Assembly (NCBI RefSeq): GCF_031143425.1
Contig: NC_090444.1
Span: 1,352,970,323-1,353,034,322, forward strand
DNA from: Pleurodeles waltl
Taxonomy: Eukaryota; Chordata; Amphibia; Caudata; Salamandridae
Length of the DNA stretch: 64,000 bases
Reading direction: 5' to 3'
This document shows, in pieces, positions 43,498 through 54,488 of the stretch. Numbering within the stretch: the stretch's first letter is position 1; every line of letters begins with the position of its first letter. Under the pieces are notes generated by a model that did not search any database, had not been told where the DNA came from, and saw nothing but the letters and a program-made list of their open reading frames with translations. The position numbers and the translations under genes are program-made.

Positions 43498-44680
43498 CTT
43501 GAACCACAGACACGCTACAAAGTGAAACCTGTAAGGTTAATTATTTATTTCCTTGTAGTTGCCATACGGGGCCATATTGGGAGATGCCTGGCTCCCATTC
43601 GTTTTTAATATCATTGCACTACTGCTTGATTGCTAATTTATTTGGTCCATGATTTAGAGTATTTACCCACTCTTATTTTAATTATCTTTCTGGCACCAGT
43701 ATTGTGGCTCTTCAGGGGAGCTTGCATTGCCAAAAAGGGGTTTCTGGACCCGAGTTATGTTCTCATTTGACCACTAGTTTTCAGTTGAAGCGCTTTAGTG
43801 CTCTAGTGCATCTTCATTTGTTGAGACCTCCTCCTGACATGCCCCCTTTACCATGGCTCATTGAGAAGCCAGGATGCGCATCCGCACCGTGTCTTGAACC
43901 ACAGACACGCTACAATGCGAAACCTGTAAGACAAATTCTTTATTTCCTTGTAGTTGCCATACGGGGCCATATTGGGACATGCCTGGCTTCCATTAGTTTT
44001 TAATATCACTGCACTACTGCTTGATTGCTAATTTATTTGGTCCATGATTTAGAGTATTTACCCACTCTTATTTTAATTATCTTTCTGTTACCAGTATTTT
44101 GGCTCTTCAGGGGAGCTTGCATTGCCAAAAAGGGGTTTCTGGACCCCAGTTATGTTCTCATTTGCCCTCTAGTTTTCAGTTGAAGTGCTTTAGTGCTCTA
44201 GCGCATTTTCATTTGTTGAGACCTCCTCCTGACATGCCCCCTTTACCTTGGCTCATTTGAGAAGCCAGGATGCGCATCCGCACCTGTCTTGAACCACAGA
44301 CACGCTACAATGTGAAACCTGTAAGGCAAATTGTTTATTTCCTTGTAGTTGCCATGCGGGGCCATATTGGGACATGCCTGGCTCCCATTACTTTTTAATA
44401 TCACCGCACTATTGCATGATTGTTATTTTGATTGGTTTATGATTTAGAATATTTAGCCACTCTTATTTTAATTATCTCTCTGTTACCAGTTTTTTGATTT
44501 TTCAGAGGAGCCTGCATTGCCAAAACAGGGTTTCTGGATTCCAGTTATTTTGTCATTTGCCCACCAGTGTTCGGCTGAAACGCTCTAGCTCATCTTCACT
44601 TGTTGGGATCTCCTCCTGACAGGCCCCCTTTACCACGGCTCATTTAAGAAGCCAGGATGCGCGTCCACGCCACTGGTGCA
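43498..44680 (+). repeat. 395-bp monomer array (three units) upstream of a LINE
   Basis: CTTGAACCACAGACACGC starts units at 43498, 43893 and 44288, exactly 395 bp apart; the third unit runs to about 44680. Units carry CAGTTGAAGYGCT, TTGAGACCTCCTCCTGAC and CATGGCTCATT blocks. The array ends about 100 bp before the LINE endonuclease frame, the place where tandem promoter monomers occur in some LINEs. Its promoter function is inference. Confidence 0.85.
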
Positions 44681-44786
44681 CGGAAGGTGCCCCTAAGGCA
44701 AACCCACCTGTGCCTGTCTACTGCTTGACGGTGCCAATAGCTGTACCCCTTGGATCTCCTCCCTCCTTAATATACTCAAGCTGAAA

Positions 44787-46860
44787 TTGCTGAAACTGGC
44801 TGAAATTGGCAAGCAAGGTAAGGATCCCCTACGCCCTCGCTTTGACTTGAATTTGGCTGCCTCCTGCTATACTTGTCATGATTGGTGGTTCTCCTTTCAA
44901 ACACCTCCGAGACCCGAAGATAGCAGAAAAAGTGGAGTTACTGAGGTGTATGATAAAACTATAATTAACTGTGGGTATCACAACGTCAAATGTTTGCTCC
45001 CTAATACCCCCTCTCTTATAAAACACAAATTGGAGCTGGGTGATTTTATTGATCAAGAGAACATCGATATAGCATTTCTTACTGAATCGTGGGAAGACAG
45101 TGCATCTTATCTGGACCTGTTGGTGTGTACACCTGAAGGGTATGAGCTAATTAGATTAGACAGACCACATAAGAATGGTGGTCGATTAGTTCTTATCCAC
45201 CGACATTTCAATAGGACTAGTTCTAAACCCCTCTTGCAGCTTAATTCTGAGGGGGGTTTATTTACATTAAAAATCCACAATTCATTCTCTTTCAACCGCC
45301 TATTAATTTACAGACCTCCAGGCCCGAGAGAGAATTTTATTCAGTCATTACCTGGCCTCATAGAATCCTGTATTGAATATGCTAGTTTCACCATCCTATG
45401 AAACTTCAACTTTCACTTAGAATGTCCTGAAAACATAAATACAGTACACCTACTTGATAATTTACAATGTTTTGATGTTCGACAACTGATTAAACAGCCT
45501 ACTCATAATTGCCAATTACACTCTTGATGGTATCTTCACAAATAACCCTGCTATATAGATTGATAAAATTGTACCGTTAGTTTGGAACAGACCATAAGGC
45601 CGTTATGTTTAATCTTAAAATCGCTATTCTAAATAGTGATCACTTAAAAGCACCGATAGTGTGCAAGTATCAGGCCTTAAAAAAATGATAATGGCAAGTT
45701 AAACACACTGTTATACGATTTGTTACCCACAATTGAGAATAATGTGGATCAAGAATCAGCTACCATTGACGCTGGGTTGAAGCAGCTGTATCCCAGTGCA
45801 TCTTTATAAACAATAACTAACCATCGGAAAACGTTGTCTGCGCCATGGTTTTCCCAGGACCTTAAAGAATTAAAAAGAAAATGCAGACGTCAGGAACAGC
45901 ACTGGAGGATGCAGTATAGGTCAGAAGAAAAATCAAAATATAAAAATCTATTACTGAAATACAAACCCTAATCATGACAACCAACAACCAAAACAAATTT
46001 CTTTACAGATAAGATTAGAGCAGCTAATACCTTCTCTAAGAAGCTATTTCACACAGTAAACATCCTATCCTCTTTTCGTAACAGCAACTTGGCTGCGCCT
46101 AGCCAAGAAATCTGTGACCAATTAGCTAACTTTTTCTTTAATAAGGTAAATGTAATATTTCAAGATTTTAATAACAATGCACTCAGTCACACTCTAGCTC
46201 ATTCGATTAAGACAGATGAACAACCTATATATGAAAAACATTGAGATTCCTCGAGCTTATTTACTCATCTTACCTTAGAAAAGGTTGCATCTCTTCTAAA
46301 AAACAAAAAATTTGGATCTCCTGCAAACCCATGCTCCCCCGAGGTACTTCATCTGGTCTCTGAAATAGTCTTGTTCCCTCTAACTTTGATCATCCACAGA
46401 AAGCAGTCTCGATCATGCTCTGGTTTAGAAACCCTCACTTGATCCCTCAGAAGTGAAAAACTATAGGCCGATTTTGAACTTAGCACTTGCAGCAAAAAAA
46501 TTAGAAAAAGCCTCACTTGATCCCTCAGAAGTGAAAAACTATAGGCCGATTTTGCACTTAGCACTAGCAGCAAAAAAATTAGAAAAAGCCATGAGTCGGG
46601 AGATTATTTTGTTCTTTGAAGAAGCCAAGTGTCCTGATTCAGCTCAACATGGGTGTAGACCTAGACCCTGTACAGAATTTTCCCTTTTGGCAGCCACTGA
46701 AGAGATCAGAACTATTGTGACAGGGGTGACAGTGCGACCTTAGTCCTGTTGGACTTATCGGCCGCATTTGACACAGTGGACCATTCTTCCCTCATAAACA
46801 GGCTCAAAACAATAGGCATAAAAGGTCCTGAATACAGTTCAAAGCTATCTGTTGGGTACA
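44787..46860 (+). pseudogene. LINE (L2/CR1-like) endonuclease and RT relic
   Basis: 44787-45401 encodes an APE-type endonuclease: FIDQENIDIAFLTESWED and GGRLVLIHRHF are the conserved blocks. After the stop at 45399 the frame continues with a NFNFHLE-like segment (about 45407-45430). Around 45840 a segment APWFSQDLKELKRKCRRQEQ marks the linker before RT. RT appears at 46453-46743 (VKNYRPI, KKLEKAMS) and after a frameshift as VLLDLSAAFDTVDHSSLI (about 46744-46797) with motif A. The rest of RT is missing after about 46860, so the element is truncated as well as full of stops. Clade assignment is by eye. Confidence 0.7.
46434..46589 (+). repeat. 78-bp in-frame tandem duplication inside the LINE RT
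   Basis: CTCACTTGATCCCTCAG and the following 61 bases occur twice, at 46434 and 46512, nearly identical. The unit is 26 codons, so the frame is kept and the RT fingers block (VKNYRPIL...KKLEKA) is doubled. Confidence 0.9.
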
Positions 46861-47695
46861 TAAATTACTACATCAGGATTGGGGTTCTGCCATGTCCCTA
46901 AGAACTAGCCTTGGGTTGGGCCAGTGCCCAGAGTTTGGAAATAACTTTGTTAGTCATAGATGTCCAAGGTGGTGGAATGCATGGACCCCATCCCCAGAAT
47001 TCCATTAGGCTGGGAGACTGACTCCCATCCCCTGAGCCAATGCTTTCATGGCTGAGGCCCGGAACATCAGCCCTGGGCAATGAAGACAAAAGAAGGGTCC
47101 ATGGACCCCAATCCCTGAAACCTGAGGGCTCCTACCTGCAGCCACCGTCCTACCTGCACACACTGCGAGAGGAAGGGAGATAGACTGTCGGCTCCCATGT
47201 CGGCACAGATCAGTGTCATTTAGGCTTGGAGCTGGCAGGGCAGCAAGGGAGTGGGCTCTCCGTGCTGCCCCACTGTGGAAAAGGTTCTGGGTGTCCTGGG
47301 TGGGGCCATGACACCCCCTTCAAAGAAAAAAACACATAAAAGACGACTGGTGTGAGGCCGTACACATTGATAGAGTGGCCGGAGCTTCTCATTGCCTATT
47401 AGTGCACACAGCAAGGACAGCCCTATAATGCACTGCAAGGGCAGGATCTAGACTTGAACTTTTCTTGTGGTTCCCTAAGGAGGAGCAAGGGCACCACAAA
47501 CATAACTCCATAGTGTTGTGGCAGCTGCAGGAGTTGCAGCAACCCCTAGTGATATTTCGAAATCCAGCCCTAAAAGAGGACCAAATGGGGATTTTTATAA
47601 TCAAGTACTCTGGTTTGGGACTTTTTTTCTACAGCCTGTGAGTGAAGGGGCCTTCAATGATTGGCCCTGTGACAGCATTGTACATGGCCTAAATG
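46861..47695. other. Unassigned stretch
   Basis: No gene recognised. CATGGACCCCATCCCC near 46980 and CATGGACCCCAATCCC near 47100 are two similar short blocks, possibly from a degenerate repeat. Confidence 0.4.
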
Positions 47696-47759
47696 TGTAG
47701 AAAAAAGTCTCACACTTGTTATATGGATTTCCAATGCTTTATTTCAAGCACAATTTTGC

Positions 47760-48664
47760 CAGAAAGGGGGGACCAGTTAAAAGACAAAGTGGGAAAGAAG
47801 GGGCAAGGTCCTCTGGGTACGGATTGGCCTAATCCTCCTCCTCAAAATTCAGGAGGGAATCCTCCAACTAATATTTCCCACACCCATACCTTAGGCTCCC
47901 ACAGAAAGGTTTTCAGGTGATCCTCAGAAGGTACAATCCTTTTTGACTCAAGTAGAATTTCATTTCACCTGTAGACCAAACACTTTCCCTGATTCCCAAT
48001 CCAGGGTGGCCTTCTTGATTTCTTATTTGACTGGAGACGCAGCCACCTGGGCAATCCCTCTCGTGCGTCAAAATAATCCTTTGCTTTATAACTGGAGAGA
48101 TTTTGTCCGAGAATTTGAAAGTGTTTTCGTCGAAGAACAGTTACTTTGTCCGCAGACCGAGAACTGTTAGAATTGCGACAAGGAAATAAGGATCTTGTCT
48201 CTTACTTGGCTAATTTTAATTGGCTGGTAGCAGAAACAGCCTGGCCTAAGGAAAAGAGATCAGCCCTGTTCTATCAAGGACTCAAAGATGAGTTAAAAGA
48301 CATTCTTGCACAGATTGATCCTCAACCCACAGATTGTCAAGATCTGATAAATCTTGTTTTAAGACTAGACCATCGTCTTGCAGAACGACGTGGAACAGGT
48401 ATAAAGACTGAGGAAAGTTCCTGGCGTGTTCATGAGCATAGAGACTCACAAGTTCATGGAGACCACAATCATAAACCAATGGAAATAGAAACCGTCAGGC
48501 GGCCCTTTACGAAAGAAGAAAAAGATCTACGTAGAAAGAACGGACAATGTCTGTATCGTGGTCGAAAGGGCCATTTCGCTCAAGAATGTCCAGTAAAACC
48601 AAAAGGTAGACAAACCTCTACCAAGAAGGTTGTAACAAAAGCGCAGATCAATCAGGAAAACTAG
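47760..48664 (+). pseudogene. gag: Ty3/gypsy gag, frameshifted
   Basis: The gag capsid domain is split: 47943-48170 reads VAFLISYLTGDAATWAIPL and WRDFVREFESVF, typical of the retrotransposon gag family, and 48146-48664 continues it in another frame (RQGNKDLVSYLANFNWLV). The overlap near 48150 implies one indel. Near the C-terminus the single zinc knuckle reads CLYRGRKGHFAQEC, with Arg at the second Cys position of the CCHC, so metal binding should be lost. An upstream part (about 47760-47920) in another frame gives a Pro-rich N-terminus. Gag would form the particle. Confidence 0.8.
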
Positions 48665-48687
48665 AACACCCAAGATGTAAGGAAGGG

Positions 48688-49158
48688 TTGCTCTTGGGTA
48701 TAACCGTGGACCCTTCACAAGATGCTAAGAAGGTTTTACTCGAGTCAAGACATTTAAAATTAGATCTAGAAGTACTGGTAAAACAAAAGACTTATCTAAA
48801 GAAAGCCTTAATAGATTCCGGGGCTACTGGTAATTTTATCGATGCACAATTGATTCAAACATGGGGGATCCCATGTAAGAAGAAGAAAACACCAGAAATA
48901 ATACAAGCTGTAGATGGAAAACTCCTAGCTGGAGGTCCGGTGACTCTGCAGACCTTCCCCTTGTCTATGATCTGTAAAGGGGGAAATCAAGACACCAAAC
49001 ATGTAGAAAAAATAACCTTTGATATAATCCATGCTCCTCAGTATGGAATTATTCCAGGAGTGCCGTGGTTAAGTTACCATAATCCTTTAATAAATTGGCA
49101 AGAAAGGAAAATCATGTTTTCTTCATTTCTGTGCAAAGAAAAATGTCTCCAAACATAA
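48688..49158 (+). pseudogene. pro: Ty3/gypsy aspartic protease
   Basis: A 156-codon frame with the active-site block ALIDSGATGNFID; the catalytic Asp is at 48814-48816. GIIPGVPWLSYHNPLINW near the end is the conserved segment that follows the protease in gypsy pol. A stop at 49156-49158 cuts it from the RT, and the intervening 49159-49221 is open only in part. It would process the gag-pol polyprotein. The domain itself looks intact. Confidence 0.8.
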
Positions 49159-49221
49159 AGTGTCACAGATTCCCACAAATCCCACATAGCCACAGCCGCT
49201 GAAAAAGATGTAACGCTGCCT

Positions 49222-50500
49222 TTGCAGTATTCATCATTCTGTGATGTTTTTGATGAAAACGAAGCAGGAACCTTGCCACCTCACAGACCCTATGACTGTC
49301 AAATTGATCTGACTCCTGGTGCTATACTTCCTAGTTGTCGTGTGTATGCCCGGTCTGAACACGAAAATCAATATCTAAGAAACTATTTAGATCAATTTCT
49401 AGCTAATGGATTTATCCGCCCTTCAAGTCTCCTGCAGCATCTCCTCTTTTTTTGTTTTTCCCAAGGCTAATGGGGATCTTAGGGCTTGTATAGACTATAG
49501 AGGGTTAAATAAAATCACTATAAAGAACAAATACCCATTGCCCTTGATCCCTGTCCTGTTTGATCAAGTTAAAAAAGCCAAAATGTACACCAAGTTAGAC
49601 CTAAGAGGAGCTTACCACCTAGTCAGGATGAGAGAAGGCGACGAGTGGAAAACCGCCTTTAAAACTAGATATGGTCTATTTGAATACACAGTCATGCCCT
49701 TTGGACTTTGTAATGCTCCAGCAGCATTCCAATTCTTTCTGAATGATGTCCTTAGAGAATATCTAGATCTATTTGCAATAGTTTATATTGATGATATTCT
49801 AATCTATTCTGAAAACGAAGTCAAACATGTACAACATGTCCAGAAGATTCTCACAGCCCTTCGGAAACATCATTTATATTGCAAATTGAGCAAATGTGAA
49901 TTTCATGTTACCACCGTTGAATTTTTAGGGGTCATCCTTACCCCTCAAGGCATGGTCATGGCAGAAAGAAAAGTGCAAGCAGTATCTGATTGGCCAATCC
50001 CAAAAACTGTTCGAGATGTTCAGTGCTTCCTTGGTTTTGCAAATTTCTATTGCAGGTTTATAGACCATTTCTCACAGACAGTGGCACCAATCACCACGTT
50101 ACTACGAAAGAAAGAACAATTTTTATGGTCTCCAGAAGCTGACAAGGCTTTTTCAATCCTAAAAGAAGCCTTCTCCACCGCCCAAGTCTTGACTCACCCA
50201 GATACTGAACCTCCATTCATAGTAAAAGCAGATGCTTCAGATGTGGCAATTGGTGCAGTGTTATCACAACGCAACAAAGATACCGGTCAGCTACGCCCTG
50301 TAGCTTACATGTCCCGAAAATTAAAGGAAGCGGAACAAAATTATGTCATTGCTGAGAAAGCAGTTCTAGCAATCCGTGATGCCTTTAAAGAGTGGAGACA
50401 CTATTTGCTAGGCGCCAGATACACTATTACAGTATACACAGATCATTGTCATCTCCAGTTCATGAGTTCAGCTAGACTTTTGACTCCTCGACAATTATGA
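49222..50500 (+). pseudogene. pol: Ty3/gypsy reverse transcriptase and RNase H
   Basis: 49222-49470 gives the N-terminal RT block (LPPHRPYDCQIDLTPGA), then a frameshift near 49430 leads into the 364-codon frame 49406-50500. This has ACIDYRGLNKITIKNKYPLP, the motif A region KLDLRGAYHLVRMREGDEWK, motif B FGLCNAPAAFQ, and YIDD at 49784-49795. RNase H starts near 50220 (VKADASDVAIGAVLSQ) and continues to YTDHCHLQFM. The stop at 50498-50500 interrupts the end of the domain. RT copies the element RNA. The catalytic residues visible are all kept. Confidence 0.85.
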
Positions 50501-50880
50501 TGGATGCTGTTTTTTGCAGAGTTTGATTTTGTGGTAACCTTTCGTCCCGGCAAGCGGATGCCTTGTCCAGACAAGACTCTATCATGTTACCCACAATCCA
50601 GCTCCCATGAGCTATCATTGCTCCAGACAAAATCCTTTGTATCCTCAAAACTGAAGATTTTTTTGAAAATATTTGTAATTCTTTTACCATCGAAAAATGG
50701 CAGAAATGGGCTCAAGCAGACCCCAAAAGATCAATCAAACAAGGCCTACCTTTTCATGATGCATGTTTATTTGTTCCTACTACCAAGTTGCGCAAATTGC
50801 TGTTTCATTGGTTGCACGTTATACCTACGGCAGGTCATCCAGGTATTCCTAAGACACTTGAACTAATCCAACGATATTTT
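50501..50880 (+). pseudogene. pol: Ty3/gypsy RNase H end and integrase zinc-finger part, 5' of LINE
   Basis: 50504-50600 continues pol (FDFVVTFRPGKRMPCPDKTLS). Frames then shift, and 50788-50880 encodes HVIPTAGHPGIPKTLELIQRYF, the HH half of the integrase HHCC zinc finger. The coding sequence is interrupted exactly here by the LINE and resumes after 52475. Confidence 0.75.
50876..50880 (+). repeat. Target-site duplication ATTTT (left) of the LINE
   Basis: Identical to 52476-52480. It marks the integration point in the gypsy integrase gene. Confidence 0.75.
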
Positions 50881-52475
50881 TCAAATCAAATCAAATCATT
50901 AGCATTTATAAAGCGCGCTACTCACCCGTGCGGGTCTCAAGGCGCTAGGGACAAAGGGGGTGGTTATCGCTGCTCGAACAGCCAGGTCTTTAGGAGTCTC
51001 CGGAAAGCGGAGTGGTCCTGGGTGGTCCTGAGGCTGGTGGGGAGGGAGTTCCAGGTCTTGGCCGCCAGGAAGGAGAAAGATCTCCCACCCGCCGTGGAGC
51101 GTCAGATGCGAGGGACGGCGGCGAGTGCGAGGCCAGAGGAGCGGAGGGGGCAGGTGGGGACGTAGAAGTTGAGGCGTCTGTTGAGGTATTCCGGTCCCTT
51201 GTCGTGGAAGGCTTTGTGTGCGTGGGTGAGAAGTCGGAAGGTGATCCTTTTGCTGACTGGGAGCCAATGCAGGTGTCTCAGGTGTGCGGAGATGTGGCTG
51301 TTGCGGGGTACGTCGAGAATGAGGCGGGCTGAGGCGTTTTGAATGCGTTGCAGGCGATTTTGGAGTTTGGTGGTGGTCCCAGCGTAGAGGGTGTTGCCGT
51401 AGTCCAGGCGGCTCGTGACGAGGGCGTGGGTCACGGTTTTTCTGGTGTCGGCAGGGATCCAGCGGAAGATCTTGCGGAGCATGCGGAGGGTGAGGAAGCA
51501 GGCGGAGGACACGGCGTTGACTTACTTGGTCATGGTGAGAAGGGGGTCCAAGATGAAGCCGAGGTTGCGGGCGTGGTCTGCGGGGTTCGGTGCGGTGCCG
51601 AGGGCCGTGGGCCACCAGGAGTCGTCCCAGGCGGACGGGGTGTTGCCGAGGATGAGGACTTCAGTTTTTTCAGAGTTCAGCTTTAGGCGGCTGAGCCTCA
51701 TCCAATCTGCGACGTCCTTCATACCCTCTTGTAGGTTGGTCTTGGCGCTGGCGGGGTCCTTGGTGAGGGAGAGTATAAGTTGGGTGTCGTTGGCGTAGGA
51801 GGTGATGATGATGTCGTGCTTGCATACGATGTTAGCGAGGGGGCTCATGTAGACATTGAAGAGTGTCGGGCTGAGTGATGAGCCTTGAGGTACTCCGCAG
51901 ATGATCTCAGTGGGTTCTGAGCGAAACGGAGGGAGGTAGACTCTTTGGGAGCGGTTTACGAGGAAGGAGGTGATCCAGTCCAGGGCCTGGTCTTGGATCC
52001 CGGTGGAGCGGAGGCGGGTGATTAGGGTGCGGTGACAGATGGTGTCAAAGGCAGCCGAGAGGTCGAGAAGAATGAGGGCGACTGTTTCACCGTTGTCCAT
52101 CAGGGTTCTGATGTCGTATGTGACTGAGATGAGGGCGGTTTCAGTGCTGTGGTTGGTTCGGAATCCGGTCTGTGAGGGGTCGAGCAGGTTGTTGTCTTCC
52201 AGGAAGGTGGTCAGCTGTTTGTTGACGGTCTTCTCTATTACTTTGGCTGGGAAAGGCAGAAGGGAGATGGGGCGGAAGTTTTTCAGGTCGCTCGGGTCAG
52301 CCGTAGGTTTCTTTAGTAGGGCGTTGACTTCGGCGTGTTTCCAGCATTCGGGGAAGGTAGCAGAAGAAAAAGAAGAGTTGATGACGGTCTGGAGGTGCGG
52401 GCGATGATGTTGTCGGCTTTGTTAAAGATGAAGTGCGGGCAGGGGTCCGAAGGGGCGCCGGAGTGGATAGAGTTC
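50881..52475 (-). mobile_element. L2-like LINE, 5'-truncated, inserted into the gypsy element
   Basis: It lies on the minus strand with its 3' end at 50881, which ends in a short (TTTGA)n repeat, a tail typical of L2-like LINEs. ATTTT flanks it at 50876-50880 and 52476-52480, and the gypsy integrase reads straight across the junction. The 5' end is truncated within the RT domain. The LINE is therefore younger than the gypsy copy. Its GC-rich base composition differs sharply from the AT-rich host element. Confidence 0.88.
50963..52400 (-). pseudogene. L2-like LINE reverse transcriptase C-terminal part
   Basis: One frame runs on the minus strand. It has KNFRPISLLPF and QTGFRTNHSTETAL (about 52280-52140), LILLDLSAAFDTICHRTLI with the motif A Asp (about 52080), GVPQGSSLSPTLFNVYM (motif B, about 51890), and YANDTQLILS at the motif C position (about 51790), where Asn replaces the first Asp of the usual ADD. 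Then come RLDYGNTLYAG, LHWLPVSKRITFRLL and the typical C-terminal end (AKTWNSLPTSLR), stopping at about 50963. Two in-frame stops interrupt it: 51522-51524 (minus-strand TAA) and 51102-51104 (TGA). The upstream end, about 52360-52475, is in another frame. Confidence 0.85.
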
Positions 52476-52480
52476 ATTTT
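52476..52480 (+). repeat. Target-site duplication ATTTT (right) of the LINE
   Basis: Identical to 50876-50880. Gypsy coding sequence resumes directly after it. Confidence 0.75.
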
Positions 52481-53180
52481 TGGTGACCTACTTTGACAAA
52501 AGAAGTCAAGCAAATGGTAACTAACTGTGAAGTTTGTGCCCCTACCAAGACAAGTCATTCAAAATCAAAAGGACTGTTGCATCCTCTCCCAACTCCACTC
52601 CAACCTTGGGAACACATAACAATAGACTTTATAACAGGACTGCCAGTTGTTCAACATAACTCAGTAATCCTTGTAGTGGTAGACAGTCTCACAAAATATG
52701 CACATTTCTTTGCTTGCAGGAAATTGCCTACCTCCAGTGAATTGGCAACAATACTTTAAAATTTAGTGGTCTGCTATCATGGATTACCAAAAATAATTAT
52801 TTCCGATCGAGGGTCACAATTTGCCTCTAACTTCTGGAAAACATGGTGCAAAACCACATTACATTATCTACCAGTCATCATCCTCAAACAGATGGCCAAA
52901 CTGAGAGACTCAATCAAACATTGAAACAATATTTGCGTGCTTATGCTGAAAAAGCACTCCATTCTTGGGTATAAATGCTTTGGTTAGCTGAACTGGCCTA
53001 CAATTACTCATATCATACTTCTACTGGAGCGACGCCCTTTTTTGGTCTATTTGGTTATCACCCAGATACTTTGCCAATCACAATTCCACAAGAAAGTTCA
53101 CTTACACCAGCACACCAGCAGTGTCAGAAGCAATACGACAACTACATCAAACCCAGAAACAAATCGAGCAACATCTGAAC
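52481..53180 (+). pseudogene. pol: Ty3/gypsy integrase core, broken
   Basis: The other half of the zinc finger (CEVCAPTKTSH) lies at about 52520-52555. IDFITGLP with the first catalytic Asp follows at about 52624, then ISDRGSQF with the second Asp at about 52800, and [14 protein letters not shown] with the catalytic Glu at about 52878-52920. Stops and frameshifts separate these blocks (52757, about 52840, about 52970). 52975-53178 gives LAELAYNYSYHTSTGATPF, the conserved end of the core. Integrase would insert the cDNA. The triad residues remain, but the reading frame does not. Confidence 0.8.
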
Positions 53181-53660
53181 AAAGCAAAGCAAATGTATAA
53201 AAAACATTATGACAAAAAACATTGTGAGGGACCACAATATAAGCCGGGAGATAGAGTGTAGCTTTCCACACGTCACATGGACTTCAAGAAAATACATTTG
53301 TTTAATCCTAAATATATAGGTCCTTACACAATTCTTCAACAGATCAATCCAGTAACCTACAAACTACAGTTACCAAAATCACTACGTATTCATCCCGTGT
53401 TTCATTCTTCTCTCCTGAAAAGAGCTATCCAGAAAACTTGCTCTCGACTAACTCCAGTACTGGTACAAGGAGAACTGGAATACAAAGTAAAACAGGTTCT
53501 GGATTCAAAATTTAGAGGTCGTACTCTCTGGCATCTAATATCTTGGAAAGGGTACGGTCCAGAGAACGACTCATGGGTCTCAGCATAATATGACATTCAT
53601 GCTCCACGACTAGTGTGGCGTTTTCACCGCCGAAACCCAGACAAACCAGGTCCTAGAGCG
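53181..53660 (+). pseudogene. pol: Ty3/gypsy integrase C-terminus with GPY/F module and chromodomain
   Basis: 53277-53588 encodes FNPKYIGPYTILQQINPVTYKL, the GPY/F module. A chromodomain follows: the strand region YKVKQVLDSKF, WHLISWKGYG (about 53530-53560) and NDSWVSA. Chromodomains of chromoviruses bind modified histone H3 tails and steer integration into heterochromatin. The stop at 53586-53588 falls in the last helix, after which the same frame continues to about 53660. At 53260 another stop separates it from the core. Confidence 0.85.
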
Positions 53661-53663
53661 TGT

Positions 53664-53680
53664 TCGGGGGAGGGGGGAGT
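53664..53680 (+). promoter_or_regulatory. Ty3/gypsy polypurine tract
   Basis: The purine run GGGGGAGGGGGGAG lies directly after the end of pol and before the putative LTR start, as expected for the plus-strand primer site. Confidence 0.7.
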
Positions 53681-54240
53681 ACAGTCAACACCAGGACAGT
53701 CCATGCTCTACGGGCAACATAATGCAAAATGACAAACCTTATGCAATGTAATATTTCATGCATTGTGTGTTGATATTGCATGTTAACTTTTTGCATTGCA
53801 GGTGTTTATCTTGAAATGTCATTAATGCTGTTTGCAATGTATTGTTCATTTTCAAGCCTTTCCTGCAACCTGGCTGGGTGTGGCAGGTGGGCGGGGCTTG
53901 GGTCTATTTAAGGAGCCCAGCCCAGCTCCATGTGCTCACTATTCAGAGGTCCTGGTGCAGAGCAGCAGCATTTTCCAGGGCTCCTGTTCCGGAGGCCTAC
54001 TTGGACATTTCCAGTCCTCATTATCTTACTAATCTTCAAGCAGGGCAGTAAGGCAGAGTTTTGGGGAAAGCCCTCAACTCCGTTTCTAGAAACATTTGAG
54101 TTTTTGGCTTTGTGATTTACAGTGTGTGTGACTTATTCTTGGCGCTTAACCCTTGCAGTTCGGATCGGCAGAGTGCGAGATCATTTCGAGGCATTTGAAT
54201 CGTGGTGGTTGAATCAGCAACAGTGAGCGCGATTCATTCT
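53680..54240 (+). repeat. Putative Ty3/gypsy 3' LTR
   Basis: It begins after the polypurine tract (TACAGTCAACACC). A TATA-like CTATTTAAGG lies at about 53906 in a GC-rich block, as in an LTR promoter. The right end is not clear because no second LTR exists here for comparison. The boundary with the following L1 is a guess. Confidence 0.45.
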
Positions 54241-54488
54241 TGGCAATTCTTGGCAACGGTCCGTTTTCTTTTTTTTTCTTTTTTCACTTACCTGACGCTT
54301 GGGGTGGATGGGTGCTCTGTGTTCTGGGGTCGCAACAGAGTGGAAGAGTAGCTCTCTGGTTTCGCTGCTCCCTCCACGTTGGATCCGGCATAGAGGGGCG
54401 GCGGCCAGGCTGTGCTTCCAGGGCACCCGAGGCAGAGTCAGCACAAGCTTGTTCCTGACTCTGCCCTGGCTGATTCAGGATCTCCCTC

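Larger units (their letters stand above)
47700..54240 (+). mobile_element. Chromodomain Ty3/gypsy retrotransposon, 5'-truncated
   Basis: The order is gag, protease, RT, RNase H, integrase with GPY/F module and chromodomain, polypurine tract, putative 3' LTR. This is a chromovirus-type Ty3/gypsy element. No 5' LTR is seen upstream of gag. The RT-RNase H part is intact over 364 codons, but gag, the PR-RT junction and integrase carry frameshifts and stops. An L2-like LINE splits the integrase region at 50881-52475. Confidence 0.87.

Noticed and set aside
43498..44680. Possible CRISPR-like regular repeat
   Set aside because: The period is 395 bp with no short repeat-spacer alternation. These are tandem monomers in a vertebrate-like genome.
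50899..51615. 238-codon minus-strand frame
   Set aside because: It is the alternate phase of the GC-rich LINE RT. It is Pro/Arg/His-rich without conserved blocks, while the neighbouring frame carries the RT motifs.
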